From: Nocardioides yefusunii
GTDB lineage: Bacteria; Actinomycetota; Actinomycetes; Propionibacteriales; Nocardioidaceae
Reading direction: 5' to 3'
Length of the DNA: 64,000 nucleotides
Assembly: GCF_004014875.1 (NCBI RefSeq)
Contig: NZ_CP034929.1
Span: 682,001-746,000 of the forward strand
The notes under the pieces are model-generated. The model saw only the letters and a program-made list of their open reading frames with translations, did not search any database and was not told where the DNA came from. Below, in pieces: positions 34,541 to 43,019 of this stretch. Each line of letters opens with the position of its first letter. Position 1 is the stretch's first letter. The position numbers and the translations under genes are program-made.

Positions 34541-36121
34541 ATGCGTTTCGCCTCCCCCCAGCGCCGGGGTGTTCGACTGGCCGCACTGGCGTCCGTCGCT
34601 GCCCTCGCCCTGACTGCCTGCGGCGGTACCGAATCCACGGAGAAGAAGTCCGCCGGCACCCCCACTGCCGGGGGGACCATCACCGTCGACCTCACCAGCG
34701 AGCCGAGCCACCTCGACCCGCTGAAGTTCAACACCCTGCCCGCCTCGGCGCTCTCCGGCCTCGTCTACAGCACGCTGTACCGCTGGACCGAGGACGGCGA
34801 GCTGGTCAACGACATCGCCACCGCAGCCCCCTCGGTCTCCTCCGACGGCCTCACGGTCACCATCCCGATCCGGGACGACGTGACGTTCCACGACGGTTCC
34901 CCCCTCACCGCCGAAGACGTCAAGTACACGATCGAGCAGGTCAAGAACCCCGACAACGCCTCCATCTGGAGCGCCGGACTCGGCCCCATCGCCAAGGTCG
35001 AGACCCCCGACGACACCACGGTCGTGGTCCACCTCGAGCGTCGCCACGGCGTCCTGCAGGGCATGTTCGCCCACGTCTCGATCATCTCCGCCGACACCCC
35101 CTACGTCGCCGGTGACACCTACGCCCAGACGATGAACGGCTCCGGCCCCTACAAGTTCGTCTCCTGGAAGCGCGGCCAGCAGGTCGAACTCGAGCGCAAC
35201 GAGGACTACTTCCTCGACGACAAGGCCTACGCCGACGAGATCGTCCTCAGGACCGTCAAGGAGGACGCCACCCGCATGGTCAACATCGCGCAGGGCAACT
35301 CCGACGTCATGCCGATGGTTCCGTTCAACCAGATCCAGGCCCTCGAGGGCCGCGGCGTCAAGGTCGAGATCACGGAGAGCTCGGCCCACATGCCCACGCT
35401 CTTCCCGTCGATGAAGAAGGGCCGTCCCACCGCCGACGCAGACTTCCGCAAGGCGCTGGCCTGGGCGATCGACCGTGGCCAGATCGTCGACACCGTCTTC
35501 AAGGGCGTCGCCGAGCCCGCCTCCACGCTGATCGCCACCGGCACCCAGCACTGGAACGAGGAGTTGGGCCACACCTACGGCGAGGACGCCGACCTGGCCC
35601 AGGCCAAGAAGCACCTGGCCGCGTCGGGGGTGAAGGCAGGCACCAAGCTCGAGGTGATCGTCCGCAACGAGCCGCTCTCGATCTCCGCAGGCACGATCCT
35701 GCAGGCCAACTTCAAGGCCCTCGGCCTCGACGTCTCGCTCTCCCCGCAGGAGCCGGCTGCCTACTTCGGCACGCTGGCGACCGGAGACTTCGACCTGATG
35801 CTGCTCCCGATCGACGCCGGTCTCTCCTCGGGCTACACCCCGTTCTACGAGTACTCGGCCTACAAGAGCGGCTCGGGCGGCAACTACACCGGGTTCTCCG
35901 ACGCCGAGCTCGACGAACTCCTCGAGGCCGCCGTGAGCGACCCGGCCGACCCGGACGCTGCCTGGGCGGCGGTCCAGCAGCGTGAGCTCGAAGTGGTCCC
36001 GCTGATCCCGACGGTCACCGCCCGCTACGTCGAGGCCACGAGCGAGCGTCTCCAGGGTCACAGCGCCTCGTCGCTGTTCAGCCTGCGCGACCTCGACTCC
36101 TCGTGGGTCGCTGCCGACTGA
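34541..36121 (+). CDS. ABC transporter substrate-binding lipoprotein, peptide/nickel family 5
   Basis: Binds a peptide or similar ligand outside the membrane for import. The signal peptide and lipobox (LASVAALALTACGG) give lipid attachment. SBP family 5 features: GGTITVDLTSEPSHLDPLKF, VTIPIRDDVTFHDGSPLTAE (about residues 105-125), NGSGPYKFVSWKRGQQVELE, DFRKALAWAIDRGQIVDTVF and GNYTGFSDAELDELLEAA. Length 526. Start ATG with GAAGGAG. No permease or ATPase gene is adjacent, so it must work with components elsewhere or as a sensor. A GntR-like operator and a strong promoter precede it. Confidence 0.9.
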   Translation: MRFASPQRRGVRLAALASVAALALTACGGTESTEKKSAGTPTAGGTITVDLTSEPSHLDPLKFNTLPASALSGLVYSTLYRWTEDGELVNDIATAAPSVSSDGLTVTIPIRDDVTFHDGSPLTAEDVKYTIEQVKNPDNASIWSAGLGPIAKVETPDDTTVVVHLERRHGVLQGMFAHVSIISADTPYVAGDTYAQTMNGSGPYKFVSWKRGQQVELERNEDYFLDDKAYADEIVLRTVKEDATRMVNIAQGNSDVMPMVPFNQIQALEGRGVKVEITESSAHMPTLFPSMKKGRPTADADFRKALAWAIDRGQIVDTVFKGVAEPASTLIATGTQHWNEELGHTYGEDADLAQAKKHLAASGVKAGTKLEVIVRNEPLSISAGTILQANFKALGLDVSLSPQEPAAYFGTLATGDFDLMLLPIDAGLSSGYTPFYEYSAYKSGSGGNYTGFSDAELDELLEAAVSDPADPDAAWAAVQQRELEVVPLIPTVTARYVEATSERLQGHSASSLFSLRDLDSSWVAAD

Positions 36122-36146
36122 CCCCACGGTCTCCCCATGCCGACGC

Positions 36147-36176
36147 CGCCGCCCCGTCACCCCGGACGGGGCGGCG
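36147..36176 (+). terminator. Hairpin after the binding-protein gene
   Basis: A 12-bp perfect GC stem (36147-36158 with 36165-36176), 6-nt loop. The next gene starts 56 nt later, so it may only attenuate. Confidence 0.65.
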
Positions 36177-36231
36177 ACGTCCTCCACCCTGAGCACTGCG
36201 TTCCGTCCCCATCACCTGCCCGGAGGCACCC

Positions 36232-36687
36232 GTGAACACCCTGATCGCCAACCCCGAGCGCACCGCGCTCGAGACCGCCGCCCTCATGCTCGACTCGCTG
36301 CGTGACCGCAGCCTCGAGGGCGTGCTGGACTGCTTCGACACCGCCGAGGACGTGTACGTCTTCATCGAGGGCCCCCGCTGGAGCAACAAGGGCGGCCTCA
36401 ACATCCACAAGGGCTGGCGCGACTACTTCGAGGCGCCGATCGCACTCATCTCCTGGACCTGGACCGAGGGGCCGCAGGTCTTCGAGTCCGGCGACATCGC
36501 CACCGTCTGCGGTTCCATCGAGTACCTCTTCGAGGGCAACGGCGAGCCCCGCCCGCTGCCGATGCGCATGACCTGGACCGTCCGCCGCGGCGAGGACCGG
36601 GTGTGGCGCATCGTCCACGAGCACGGCTCACAGCCGTTGGCCGATCCCTACGGCACCGGAGACTGGCTGGTGGAGGAGCAGGCCTGA
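36232..36687 (+). CDS. SnoaL-like/NTF2-fold protein
   Basis: A 151-residue cytoplasmic protein of the NTF2-like type, often ketosteroid isomerase-like or ligand-binding. Typical features: an N-terminal helix (ALETAALMLDSLRDRSLEGV), DCFDTAEDVYVFIEGPRWSN, GLNIHKGWRDYFEAPIALIS and the final sheet MRMTWTVRRGEDRVWRIVHE with a histidine. The catalytic role is unknown. Start GTG 36232 with GGAGG upstream. It follows the binding-lipoprotein gene by 110 bp and may be partly co-transcribed with it, which hints at a shared ligand, but this is inference. Confidence 0.72.
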   Translation: MNTLIANPERTALETAALMLDSLRDRSLEGVLDCFDTAEDVYVFIEGPRWSNKGGLNIHKGWRDYFEAPIALISWTWTEGPQVFESGDIATVCGSIEYLFEGNGEPRPLPMRMTWTVRRGEDRVWRIVHEHGSQPLADPYGTGDWLVEEQA

Positions 36688-36806
36688 GGAAGGACTGGTC
36701 CCGGACGGGTGGTTCCTGACGGCCGGAGCGTGCCCCAGCGCAGGGGACGCACAGAGTTCAGCGAATTCTTGGGATCGCCTGCGTGAAACGTCAGGCAACC
36801 ACCCGT

Positions 36807-36812
36807 AGAGTT
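36807..36812 (+). promoter_or_regulatory. -10 element of the Bax-inhibitor-like gene
   Basis: TAGAGT at 36807-36812 lies about 55 nt before GTG 36868, so this mRNA has a normal leader with GAGGAGAG. Confidence 0.4.
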
Positions 36813-36867
36813 GGAACGAACGAGCGAGATCAGCCAGACCCCGCCCGAGGGCTCCGAGGAGAGACCA

Positions 36868-37713
36868 GTGCAGAGCAGCAACCCCGTCTTCACCAAGAAC
36901 GAGGCTTTCAACCAGCCTCAGCAGACCGGCTACACGCGTCAGGCCGACCCCTACGGCCCCTACGGCGACCCCAGCACCTGGGGCACCGGCGCACCCGTGC
37001 AGCAGCCGTCCGCCGGACGCATGACCATCGACTCGGTCGTCCAGAAGACCGGGATCGTGCTCGGCATCATCGTCGCGATGGCTGTCGTCACCTGGTGGTA
37101 CGTCGGTGCGACCGACGTCCTGGGTCAGCCGACCAGCGAGGCGATCACCCGCATGACGACCGCCGCCATGGTCGGTGGTGTGGCCGCGTTCGCGCTGTCG
37201 ATGGTCGTCTCCTTCAAGCGTGCCGTCAGCCCGGGCCTGGTGATCGCGTTCGCGGTCGCCGAGGGTGTCGCGCTCGGCGCGATCAGCAAGTCCTTCGACC
37301 TGATCTTCCCGGAGTCGGGCATCATCACCAGCGCCGTGATCGGCACGATCGCCGCGTTCGCCGGAACCCTGGCCGCCTACAAGTACTTCGGTATCAAGGT
37401 GACCGACAAGTTCCGCCGTGGCGTCATCGCGGCCGGTTTCGGTGTCGTCGCGATGAGCCTGATCTTCTTCGTCCTGAGCCTGTTCGGCATCTCGGTCGGC
37501 ACCTTCGACTCCGGCCTCGGCCTGCTGATGTCGGTCGCCGGTCTGGTGCTCGGAATCTTCTTCCTGATCCTCGACTTCGACTCGATCGAGCAGGGCATCG
37601 CCTACGGCGCTGACGAGAAGATGTCGTGGATGTCGGCCTTCGGCCTCGCGCTGTCGCTGGTGTGGATCTACACCAACCTGCTGCGCATCCTCGCGTACTT
37701 CCAGAACGACTGA
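36868..37713 (+). CDS. Bax inhibitor-1/YccA family membrane protein
   Basis: A polytopic membrane protein; relatives act as pH-sensitive calcium leak channels or FtsH modulators, but the role here is unknown. A hydrophilic Gln/Tyr/Pro-rich N-terminus of about 55 residues (NQPQQTGYTRQADPYGPYGD) precedes about seven helices from GIVLGIIVAMAVVTWWYVG onward, with ALGAISKSFD and the conserved late pair LILDFDSIEQGIAYGADEKM containing the Asp residues of the channel. Length 281. Start GTG 36868 is supported by GAGGAGAG; an upstream GTG at 36811 lies on the -10 element. Confidence 0.85.
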   Translation: MQSSNPVFTKNEAFNQPQQTGYTRQADPYGPYGDPSTWGTGAPVQQPSAGRMTIDSVVQKTGIVLGIIVAMAVVTWWYVGATDVLGQPTSEAITRMTTAAMVGGVAAFALSMVVSFKRAVSPGLVIAFAVAEGVALGAISKSFDLIFPESGIITSAVIGTIAAFAGTLAAYKYFGIKVTDKFRRGVIAAGFGVVAMSLIFFVLSLFGISVGTFDSGLGLLMSVAGLVLGIFFLILDFDSIEQGIAYGADEKMSWMSAFGLALSLVWIYTNLLRILAYFQND

Positions 37714-37724
37714 CCCGCACGTCA

Positions 37725-37763
37725 CGCAGAAGGCCCCAGCCGATCCGGCTGGGGCCTTCTGCG
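37725..37763. terminator. Terminator between convergent genes
   Basis: A 17-bp perfect stem (37725-37741 with 37747-37763), 5-nt loop, followed by TTGTTGG. Confidence 0.88.
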
Positions 37764-37794
37764 TTGTTGGGGGTGCTCGCAGACGGGTGCGGGC

Positions 37795-38793
37795 TCAGGC
37801 GTCGGGGGAGTCGGTGGCCTCGGGGGACTCGGCGTGGTCCGGGGTCTGCTTCGGCGCACGCTGCCGGATCTCGACGTAGCGGCCGCTGCGACCGGTGCCG
37901 GGACGGACCGGGTCGAGGGCGGTGCCGGGGTGGTCGGCGGCCTCGAGCGCCGCGTCGGTGAGTGCCTTGACGCGGTCGTGTCCGGCGAGGGGAGCGTCGT
38001 CGTCGAGCAGGCCCAGAGCTGCCAGGGACGTCGGGAGCAGGACGTCGGCACAGGCCTTGTAACCCTCGGGGGAGGGGTGGAACTCGTCGTCGCCGAACAG
38101 TTCGGCGGGGTTGGTGTAGAACTCCGGCCCGATCACGTCACCCAGGGAGACCGTGTGGCCGCCCTCGTCGAGGGTCGCCATCATCTGTGCCGCGGCGAGC
38201 TTGCGCGAGAGGTGGCGCGCCACCTGACGCAGCGGAGGCAGCAGCGGACGGATGGTGCCGAGGTCGGGGCAGGTACCCACGATCACCTCGATGTCGGCCT
38301 CACGCAGACGTCGCACCGCCTCACCCAGCTGGGCTGCGGCCCTGGAGGCCTTCACGAGGTGGGTGACGTCGTTGGACCCGACCAGGATCACGGCAAGGTC
38401 GGTGGGCATCGCGAGCGTGCGGTCCACCTGGGCCCAGAGGTCGGAGGAACGGTCCCCCACGACGCAGAGCTGGCGCATGTGCACCCGACGATCGGCCTCG
38501 ACGGCGAGTCCGGAGGCCAGGTAGGCGCCCGGGGTGTGCTCGATCCGGTCGACGCCGTACCCGCATGCGCTGGAGTCACCGAGCAGTGCGACCTGCAGCG
38601 CCGGACCGGGACGACCACGTCCGTACCAGCCGGTGGAGTCCATGACGGGCTTCGTCGCACGTCCGATCTTCTTGCGTGCCGCGACGGCCTCGGCGGCGAG
38701 GACGCCGTACAGCGCGGCCCCGGCCACGGTCGCTGCGCGACCTCCCCGGCCGGCGGCGGAGGCGAGTCTGCGGGCTGCGTCGGCTCTGCTCAC
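37795..38793 (-). CDS. SGNH/GDSL-type hydrolase
   Basis: Likely a membrane-anchored or secreted esterase. A basic N-terminus and short hydrophobic helix (AATVAGAALYGVLAAEAVAA) lead to the SGNH blocks: LLGDSSACGYG (Ser, block I, about residue 75), VVGDRSSDLW (Gly), LVGSNDVTHL (Asn, block III) and DDEFHPSPEGYK (Asp and His, block V). The C-terminal 60 residues are polar and Pro-rich. Start GTG 38793 lies 7 nt after TAGAAT; an ATG at 38802 overlaps that hexamer. Length 332. It is divergent from the cystathionine beta-synthase gene. Confidence 0.85.
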   Translation of the reverse strand: MSRADAARRLASAAGRGGRAATVAGAALYGVLAAEAVAARKKIGRATKPVMDSTGWYGRGRPGPALQVALLGDSSACGYGVDRIEHTPGAYLASGLAVEADRRVHMRQLCVVGDRSSDLWAQVDRTLAMPTDLAVILVGSNDVTHLVKASRAAAQLGEAVRRLREADIEVIVGTCPDLGTIRPLLPPLRQVARHLSRKLAAAQMMATLDEGGHTVSLGDVIGPEFYTNPAELFGDDEFHPSPEGYKACADVLLPTSLAALGLLDDDAPLAGHDRVKALTDAALEAADHPGTALDPVRPGTGRSGRYVEIRQRAPKQTPDHAESPEATDSPDA

Positions 38794-38806
38794 GGGCGTC
38801 ATTCTA
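38794..38806 (-). promoter_or_regulatory. Leaderless -10 of the SGNH hydrolase gene
   Basis: TAGAAT (38806-38801) then 7 nt then GTG 38793. Confidence 0.6.
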
Positions 38807-38835
38807 CGGTTTCACCGTTCCGTTACACGCCCGGC

Positions 38836-38848
38836 TAGATTGGCGGAC
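38836..38848 (+). promoter_or_regulatory. Leaderless -10 of cbs
   Basis: TAGATT at 38836-38841, then 7 nt, then ATG 38849. The two divergent leaderless promoters are only 30 bp apart. Confidence 0.65.
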
Positions 38849-40267
38849 ATGCAGTACGCGAACTCGCTCCTCGAACTCATCGGCAACACTCCGCTGCTGA
38901 AGCTCTCCACCTCGCTCGCTCCCGAGCTGAAGGTCGAGAAGTACGGCGAGCCCACGGGCCCGCTGCTGCTGGCCAAGGTGGAGTACATGAACCCCGGCGG
39001 CTCCGTGAAGGACCGCATCGCCACGCGCATGATCGAGGCCGCCGAGGCCTCCGGCGAACTCCAGCCGGGCGGCACCATCGTGGAGCCCACCTCGGGCAAC
39101 ACCGGCGTCGGTCTCGCCATGGTGGCCCAGGAGAAGGGCTACAAGTGCGTCTTCGTGTGCCCCGACAAGGTCTCCGAGGACAAGCGCAACGTGCTGCGTG
39201 CCTACGGTGCCGAGGTCGTGGTCTGCCCGACCGCCGTCGCGCCCGAGCACCCGGACTCCTACTACAACGTCTCCGACCGCCTGGCGTCCCAGCCCGGCGC
39301 GTGGAAGCCCAACCAGTACTCCAACCCGAACAACCCGCGCTCGCACTACGAGACCACCGGTCCCGAGATCTGGGCGCAGACCGAAGGCAAGATCACCCAC
39401 TTCGTGGCTGGTTGCGGCACTGGCGGCACCATCTCCGGCATCGGGCGCTACCTCAAGGAGCAGAACCCCGACGTCCAGGTGATCGGCGCCGACCCGGCCG
39501 GTTCGGTCTACTCCGGTGGCGACGGTCGCCCCTACCTCGTCGAGGGTGTCGGCGAGGACTTCTGGCCCGAGACCTACGACCGCACCATCGCGGACCGCAT
39601 CATCGAGGTCTCCGACGCCGACTCGTTCGCCTTCACCCGCCGTCTGGCCAAGGAAGAGGCGCTGCTCGTGGGTGGCTCGGCCGGCATGGCCGCCTTCGCC
39701 GCCAAGCAGCTCGCTGCTGAACTGGCCGCCGAGGGGCGCGACGACGCCGTCATCGTGGTCCTGCTCCCGGACTCGGGCCGCGGCTACCTGACCAAGATCT
39801 TCAACGACCAGTGGATGGGCCAGTACGGCTTCGCCACCGAGACCACCGCCGACCTCGAGCTCACCGTCGGTGACGTCCTGCGCGGCAAGCACGACGCCGC
39901 CCAGCTGCCCGACCTGGTCCACACCCACCCGGGCGAGACCATCGCCGAGGCGATCCACATCCTGCAGGAGTACGGCGTCTCCCAGATGCCCGTCGTCCGT
40001 GCCGAGCCCCCGGTCGTCGCAGCCGAGGTCGCCGGTTCGGTCTCCGAGCGGGACCTGCTCGACGCCCTGTTCACCGGCAAGGCCAAGCTGACCGACGCCG
40101 TCGAGCAGCACATGTCGTCGCCGCTGCCCACGATCGGTTCGACCGAGTCGGTCCAGGACGCCGTGCGCCAGCTCGAGACCGCTGACGCCGTCCTCGTCCA
40201 CGAGGACGGTGCCCCGGTCGGCGTCGTGACTCGTCACGACCTGCTGGCCAACCTGGCCAAGGGCTGA
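38849..40267 (+). CDS. cbs: Cystathionine beta-synthase
   Basis: Condenses serine (or O-acetylserine) with homocysteine to cystathionine, the first step of transsulfuration. The PLP fold is complete: NPGGSVKDRIATRMIEAAE (Schiff-base Lys about 54), EPTSGNTGVGLAMVAQEKGY, GCGTGGTISGIGRYLKEQ and LLVGGSAGMAAFAAKQLA. The C-terminal third carries a pair of CBS domains (ADLELTVGDVL, VSQMPVVRAEPP, EQHMSSPLPTIGSTESVQDA), normally regulatory. Length 472. Together with the metB-like gene at 45686 the strain has both ends of transsulfuration in this window. Confidence 0.93.
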   Translation: MQYANSLLELIGNTPLLKLSTSLAPELKVEKYGEPTGPLLLAKVEYMNPGGSVKDRIATRMIEAAEASGELQPGGTIVEPTSGNTGVGLAMVAQEKGYKCVFVCPDKVSEDKRNVLRAYGAEVVVCPTAVAPEHPDSYYNVSDRLASQPGAWKPNQYSNPNNPRSHYETTGPEIWAQTEGKITHFVAGCGTGGTISGIGRYLKEQNPDVQVIGADPAGSVYSGGDGRPYLVEGVGEDFWPETYDRTIADRIIEVSDADSFAFTRRLAKEEALLVGGSAGMAAFAAKQLAAELAAEGRDDAVIVVLLPDSGRGYLTKIFNDQWMGQYGFATETTADLELTVGDVLRGKHDAAQLPDLVHTHPGETIAEAIHILQEYGVSQMPVVRAEPPVVAAEVAGSVSERDLLDALFTGKAKLTDAVEQHMSSPLPTIGSTESVQDAVRQLETADAVLVHEDGAPVGVVTRHDLLANLAKG

Positions 40268-40319
40268 CCCAGCCCCGCACGGACCTGGTCCGTCGCCCGC
40301 TGAGAGGAGCAGTCACGCC

Positions 40320-41099
40320 GTGGAGATCTCGAACGAGGTCCTGGCGTGGCTGCTCCTCGCGTCGTTGGGAGCAGGATTCGTCGACGCCGTCGTGGGTGGC
40401 GGCGGGCTGATCCAGCTCCCCGCGCTGCTGCTCGGGATGCCGCACGCCACCCCGGTGCAGGTGCTGGCCACCAACAAACTGGCGTCGTTCTGCGGGACCA
40501 GTGTCTCGGCCGCGACCTATGCCCGACGGGTCCGCCCCGACCCACGCACCTTCCTGCCGCTGATGGCGGCCGCGTTTGCGGGATCGGTGATCGGTGCCTT
40601 CGGGGCCAGTCACATCCCCAAGGAGGCGTTCGACCCGATCGTGCTGGTGGTGCTCGTCGTGGTGGGTGCCTACGTGGTCGCGAAGCCGTCGCTGGGGGAG
40701 ACCACCGCACTGCGCTTCGAGGGCCGGGCCCACACCCTGGCCGCGTTGACCGTCGGCGTCGTCGTCGGTGTCTACGACGGGGCGCTCGGCCCCGGTACCG
40801 GTTCGTTCTTCGTCTTCGGGCTGGTCGGCTGGCTCGGCTACAACTTCCTCGAAGGATCGGCCAAGGCCCGTCTGGCCAACTGGGCCACCAACCTCGCCGC
40901 GCTCAGCGTCTTCTTCGTCCAGGACGCGATCGTGTGGCACGTCGGGCTGCTGATGGGGCTCACCAACATGGTGGGTGGCTACGTCGGTGCCCGCACCGCG
41001 ATCGGGCGCGGGGCGGCGTTCGTGCGGGTCTTCTTCGTCGTCGTGGTCTCGGGCTTCGTCGTCCGGATCGGCGGCGAACTGATCGGCCTCTGGGGCTGA
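40320..41099 (+). CDS. TSUP family membrane transporter (TauE/SafE)
   Basis: A probable exporter of a small anion such as sulfite or an organosulfur compound. About eight hydrophobic segments are visible, with the family GFVDAVVGGGGLIQLPALL near the N-terminus, ATNKLASFCGTSVSA, and the repeated VYDGALGPGTGSFFVF with KARLANWATNLAALSVF in the second half. Length 259. Start GTG 40320 with GAGAGGAGC. It lies 52 bp behind cbs on the same strand, so a link to sulfur metabolism is plausible but not shown. Confidence 0.85.
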   Translation: MEISNEVLAWLLLASLGAGFVDAVVGGGGLIQLPALLLGMPHATPVQVLATNKLASFCGTSVSAATYARRVRPDPRTFLPLMAAAFAGSVIGAFGASHIPKEAFDPIVLVVLVVVGAYVVAKPSLGETTALRFEGRAHTLAALTVGVVVGVYDGALGPGTGSFFVFGLVGWLGYNFLEGSAKARLANWATNLAALSVFFVQDAIVWHVGLLMGLTNMVGGYVGARTAIGRGAAFVRVFFVVVVSGFVVRIGGELIGLWG

Positions 41100-41127
41100 C
41101 ACTTGGTGAGGTCGGTGGGCGCCGGGG

Positions 41128-41140
41128 GAGAATGGCGCCG
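41128..41140 (+). promoter_or_regulatory. Leaderless -10 of the YigZ-like gene
   Basis: GAGAAT at 41128-41133, then 7 nt, then ATG 41141. Confidence 0.5.
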
Positions 41141-41770
41141 ATGGCCGACGTGACCCAGTACTCCACGATCGCTCGCGACGGCGAGGCGACGATCGAGATC
41201 AAGCGCTCCAAGTTCCTCTGCACCCTGCAACGGGTCGAGGACGAGGCCGACGCCCGCGCGCTCGTCGAACGTCTCCGCAAGGAGCACTGGGACGCCCGGC
41301 ACCACTGCTCCGCGTTCGTACTCGGACCTGACGCGATGACCCAGCGTTCCTCCGACGACGGGGAGCCGGCGGGAACCGCCGGAGCGCCGATGCTGGAGGT
41401 GCTGCGTGGCCGCGGGGTCACCGACGTCGCGGTGGTGGTGACGCGGTGGTTCGGTGGCATCCTGCTCGGCGCGGGTGGGCTCGTGCGTGCCTACGGCGAC
41501 GCCGTCCAGGCCGGCCTCGACGAAGTGGGTCTGCTGCGTCGCCAACTGGTGCAGGAATGGACCCTCGAGTTGGATCACATGGACGCCGGGCGGGCCGAGT
41601 CCGACCTGCGCAGCCGCGGCGTTCAGGTTCTCGACGTCACCTGGACGCACCGGGTGACGTTGCTGCTGGGCACCACCGACGGCGAGAAGCTGCAGACGCT
41701 GGTCGCCGAACTGCTCAACGGCCGTGGTCGCCTGCACCGGGTCGGACAGCGCTGGGTCGACCTGGCCTGA
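41141..41770 (+). CDS. YigZ/IMPACT family protein (UPF0029)
   Basis: A conserved protein of the IMPACT family, whose bacterial role is unclear (a translation-related function is often suggested). The N-terminal UPF0029 domain shows IEIKRSKFLCTLQRV, HHCSAFVLG, SSDDGEPAGTAGAPMLEVL and VVVTRWFGGILLGAGGLVRA. The C-terminal DUF1949-like domain follows (VQEWTLELDHMDAGR, WTHRVTLLLGTTDGEKLQ). Length 209. A second ATG at 41132 overlaps the -10 and is less likely. Convergent with the TetR gene. Confidence 0.9.
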   Translation: MADVTQYSTIARDGEATIEIKRSKFLCTLQRVEDEADARALVERLRKEHWDARHHCSAFVLGPDAMTQRSSDDGEPAGTAGAPMLEVLRGRGVTDVAVVVTRWFGGILLGAGGLVRAYGDAVQAGLDEVGLLRRQLVQEWTLELDHMDAGRAESDLRSRGVQVLDVTWTHRVTLLLGTTDGEKLQTLVAELLNGRGRLHRVGQRWVDLA

Positions 41771-41785
41771 GCCAGACGCCTGGCT

Positions 41786-42355
41786 TCAGACGCAGAGGCG
41801 TCGCAGCGACAGCGAGAGTTCGTCAGCGAGCCGTTCGGGGTCCGTCTCCGGATCGGCGAGCCTTCGCACCGCGGTGAGGCAGAGCGAGCGGATGCACAGG
41901 GCCAGCCAGGCGTCGTCGAGGCTGACGGTGATGTCGCCGCTGGCCCGGCGGGCACCGAGCTGGGCCTCGATGGGCTCGCCTGCGATCGCGGACCGCGTCA
42001 TCGACTCCAGATGCGGCGCGACGGTGGTGATGTGGACGCGGTGCGCAGCAGCGACGCTGATGGCTCGTCGCGCGAGTCGGTTCAGCGCATCGGCCCACGC
42101 CAGATGGCGCATCTCCTTCAACAGCGGCGGCACCAGGACGGTCGCGATGTCGCCGAGGACGGCAGCCACGAGCAGGTCGCGGTCCGGGTAGTGCCGGTAC
42201 ACCGTGGCGCGGGTGACCCCGGCCCGGCGGGCGATCTCGCCCATGCTGACCGCAGGGTTCTCGAAGAGTGCTTCGGTGGCGGCATCCAGGATGCCGCGCC
42301 GGTTGCGTCGACCGTCTGCTCGGGAGAGAGGAGCGCCGAGCTCAGATGTCCGCAT
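41786..42355 (-). CDS. TetR family transcriptional regulator
   Basis: The N-terminal DNA-binding domain is clear: RRGILDAATEALFENPAVSM then GEIARRAGVTRATVYRHYPD (helix-turn-helix, about residues 40-60). The C-terminal ligand domain has no recognisable specificity. Length 189. A -10 TAGCCT (42367-42362) ends 6 nt before ATG 42355. Its target is unknown; no palindromic operator stands out in the short upstream region. It is followed on the same strand side by nothing co-directional within 15 bp, its 3' end being convergent with the YigZ-like gene. Confidence 0.88.
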   Translation of the reverse strand: MRTSELGAPLSRADGRRNRRGILDAATEALFENPAVSMGEIARRAGVTRATVYRHYPDRDLLVAAVLGDIATVLVPPLLKEMRHLAWADALNRLARRAISVAAAHRVHITTVAPHLESMTRSAIAGEPIEAQLGARRASGDITVSLDDAWLALCIRSLCLTAVRRLADPETDPERLADELSLSLRRLCV

Positions 42356-42367
42356 GGGTGGAGGCTA
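42356..42367 (-). promoter_or_regulatory. Leaderless -10 of the TetR gene
   Basis: TAGCCT (42367-42362), then 6 nt, then ATG 42355. Confidence 0.5.
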
Positions 42368-42401
42368 GAGCCCGCGAACGCCTGCGTCGGCGCCGTCTCG
42401 T

Positions 42402-42797
42402 TCAGGCGTGGGAGACGTCGCCGTCCAGGTAGAGCCACCGTCCTGCGCGGCGGGCGAACCTGCTGCGCTCGCGCATCGCGCCCCCGGCGTGGTGGGCGAC
42501 GAACTCGACGATCCCTTCTGCGTCCTCGGTGCCACCGTCGACGGTGTCGAGGATCTCCAGGCCGCGCCACTCCTCGCCACCCGAGGCGTCGACGTCGTCG
42601 GGCCGGGTACGGGGGTGCCAAGTGACGAAGACCCAGTCGTCCAGCTCCAGGACGAACGCCGAGTAGCGCGAGCGCATCAGTTCCTCCGCGGTGCCCGGCC
42701 AGGCGCCGCGGGAATGGAACCGGCCGCAGCAGGCCTCGTAGGACGGGGACGTGTCGGCGTCGTCGAGCAGGCGGCACGGGCAGGGAGAGGTCAACAC
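42402..42797 (-). CDS. YchJ family protein (UPF0225, SEC-C-like zinc motif)
   Basis: A 131-residue cytoplasmic protein with CPCRLL near the start and YEACCGRFH (about residues 20-28), the paired Cys motifs of the YchJ family that probably bind zinc. The rest is NTF2-like: TAEELMRSRYSAFVLELDDW, TWHPRTRPDD, GIVEFVAHHAGG and WLYLDGDVSHA. Function unknown. GTG 42797 lies 6 nt after TACCCT (42809-42804). It is upstream of the TetR gene on the same strand with a 46-bp gap. Confidence 0.85.
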   Translation of the reverse strand: MLTSPCPCRLLDDADTSPSYEACCGRFHSRGAWPGTAEELMRSRYSAFVLELDDWVFVTWHPRTRPDDVDASGGEEWRGLEILDTVDGGTEDAEGIVEFVAHHAGGAMRERSRFARRAGRWLYLDGDVSHA

Positions 42798-42871
42798 CCC
42801 AGCAGGGTAGGCGTCCGCGGCGCCGTCGGGCGAGGTCGCGCTGACCCCCAGCGCGTTCAGGGATCGTCAAC

Positions 42872-42884
42872 TAGGGTCGTGGGT
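42872..42884 (+). promoter_or_regulatory. Leaderless -10 before a small ORF
   Basis: TAGGGT at 42872-42877, then 7 nt, then GTG 42885, the same layout as the window's other leaderless genes. Confidence 0.45.
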
Positions 42885-43019
42885 GTGAGCGGCGACACCC
42901 GCCGGTCCGCTCAGAGGTGCCCCATCCCGGTGCCCGGCCTTCCAGGACTCGCCGCCGACCCCGCCGGCCGGGCCCGCTCACCGAGGCTGTCTTCAACTCC
43001 GTCCGGAGGAACCCTGTGA
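42885..43019 (+). CDS. Candidate small ORF coupled to the GNAT gene
   Basis: A 44-codon frame starts at GTG 42885 exactly 7 nt after a -10 hexamer and stops at TGA 43017-43019, overlapping the GNAT start GTG 43016 (GTGA). The peptide is Pro/Arg/Gly-rich (SGDTRRSAQRCPIPVPGLPG, then LAADPAGRARSPRLSS) with no domain or signal. Its translation would carry ribosomes onto the GNAT start, so it may act as a leader ORF rather than a working peptide. Alternatively it is chance, since long open frames are common at this GC content. Confidence 0.4.
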   Translation: MSGDTRRSAQRCPIPVPGLPGLAADPAGRARSPRLSSTPSGGTL

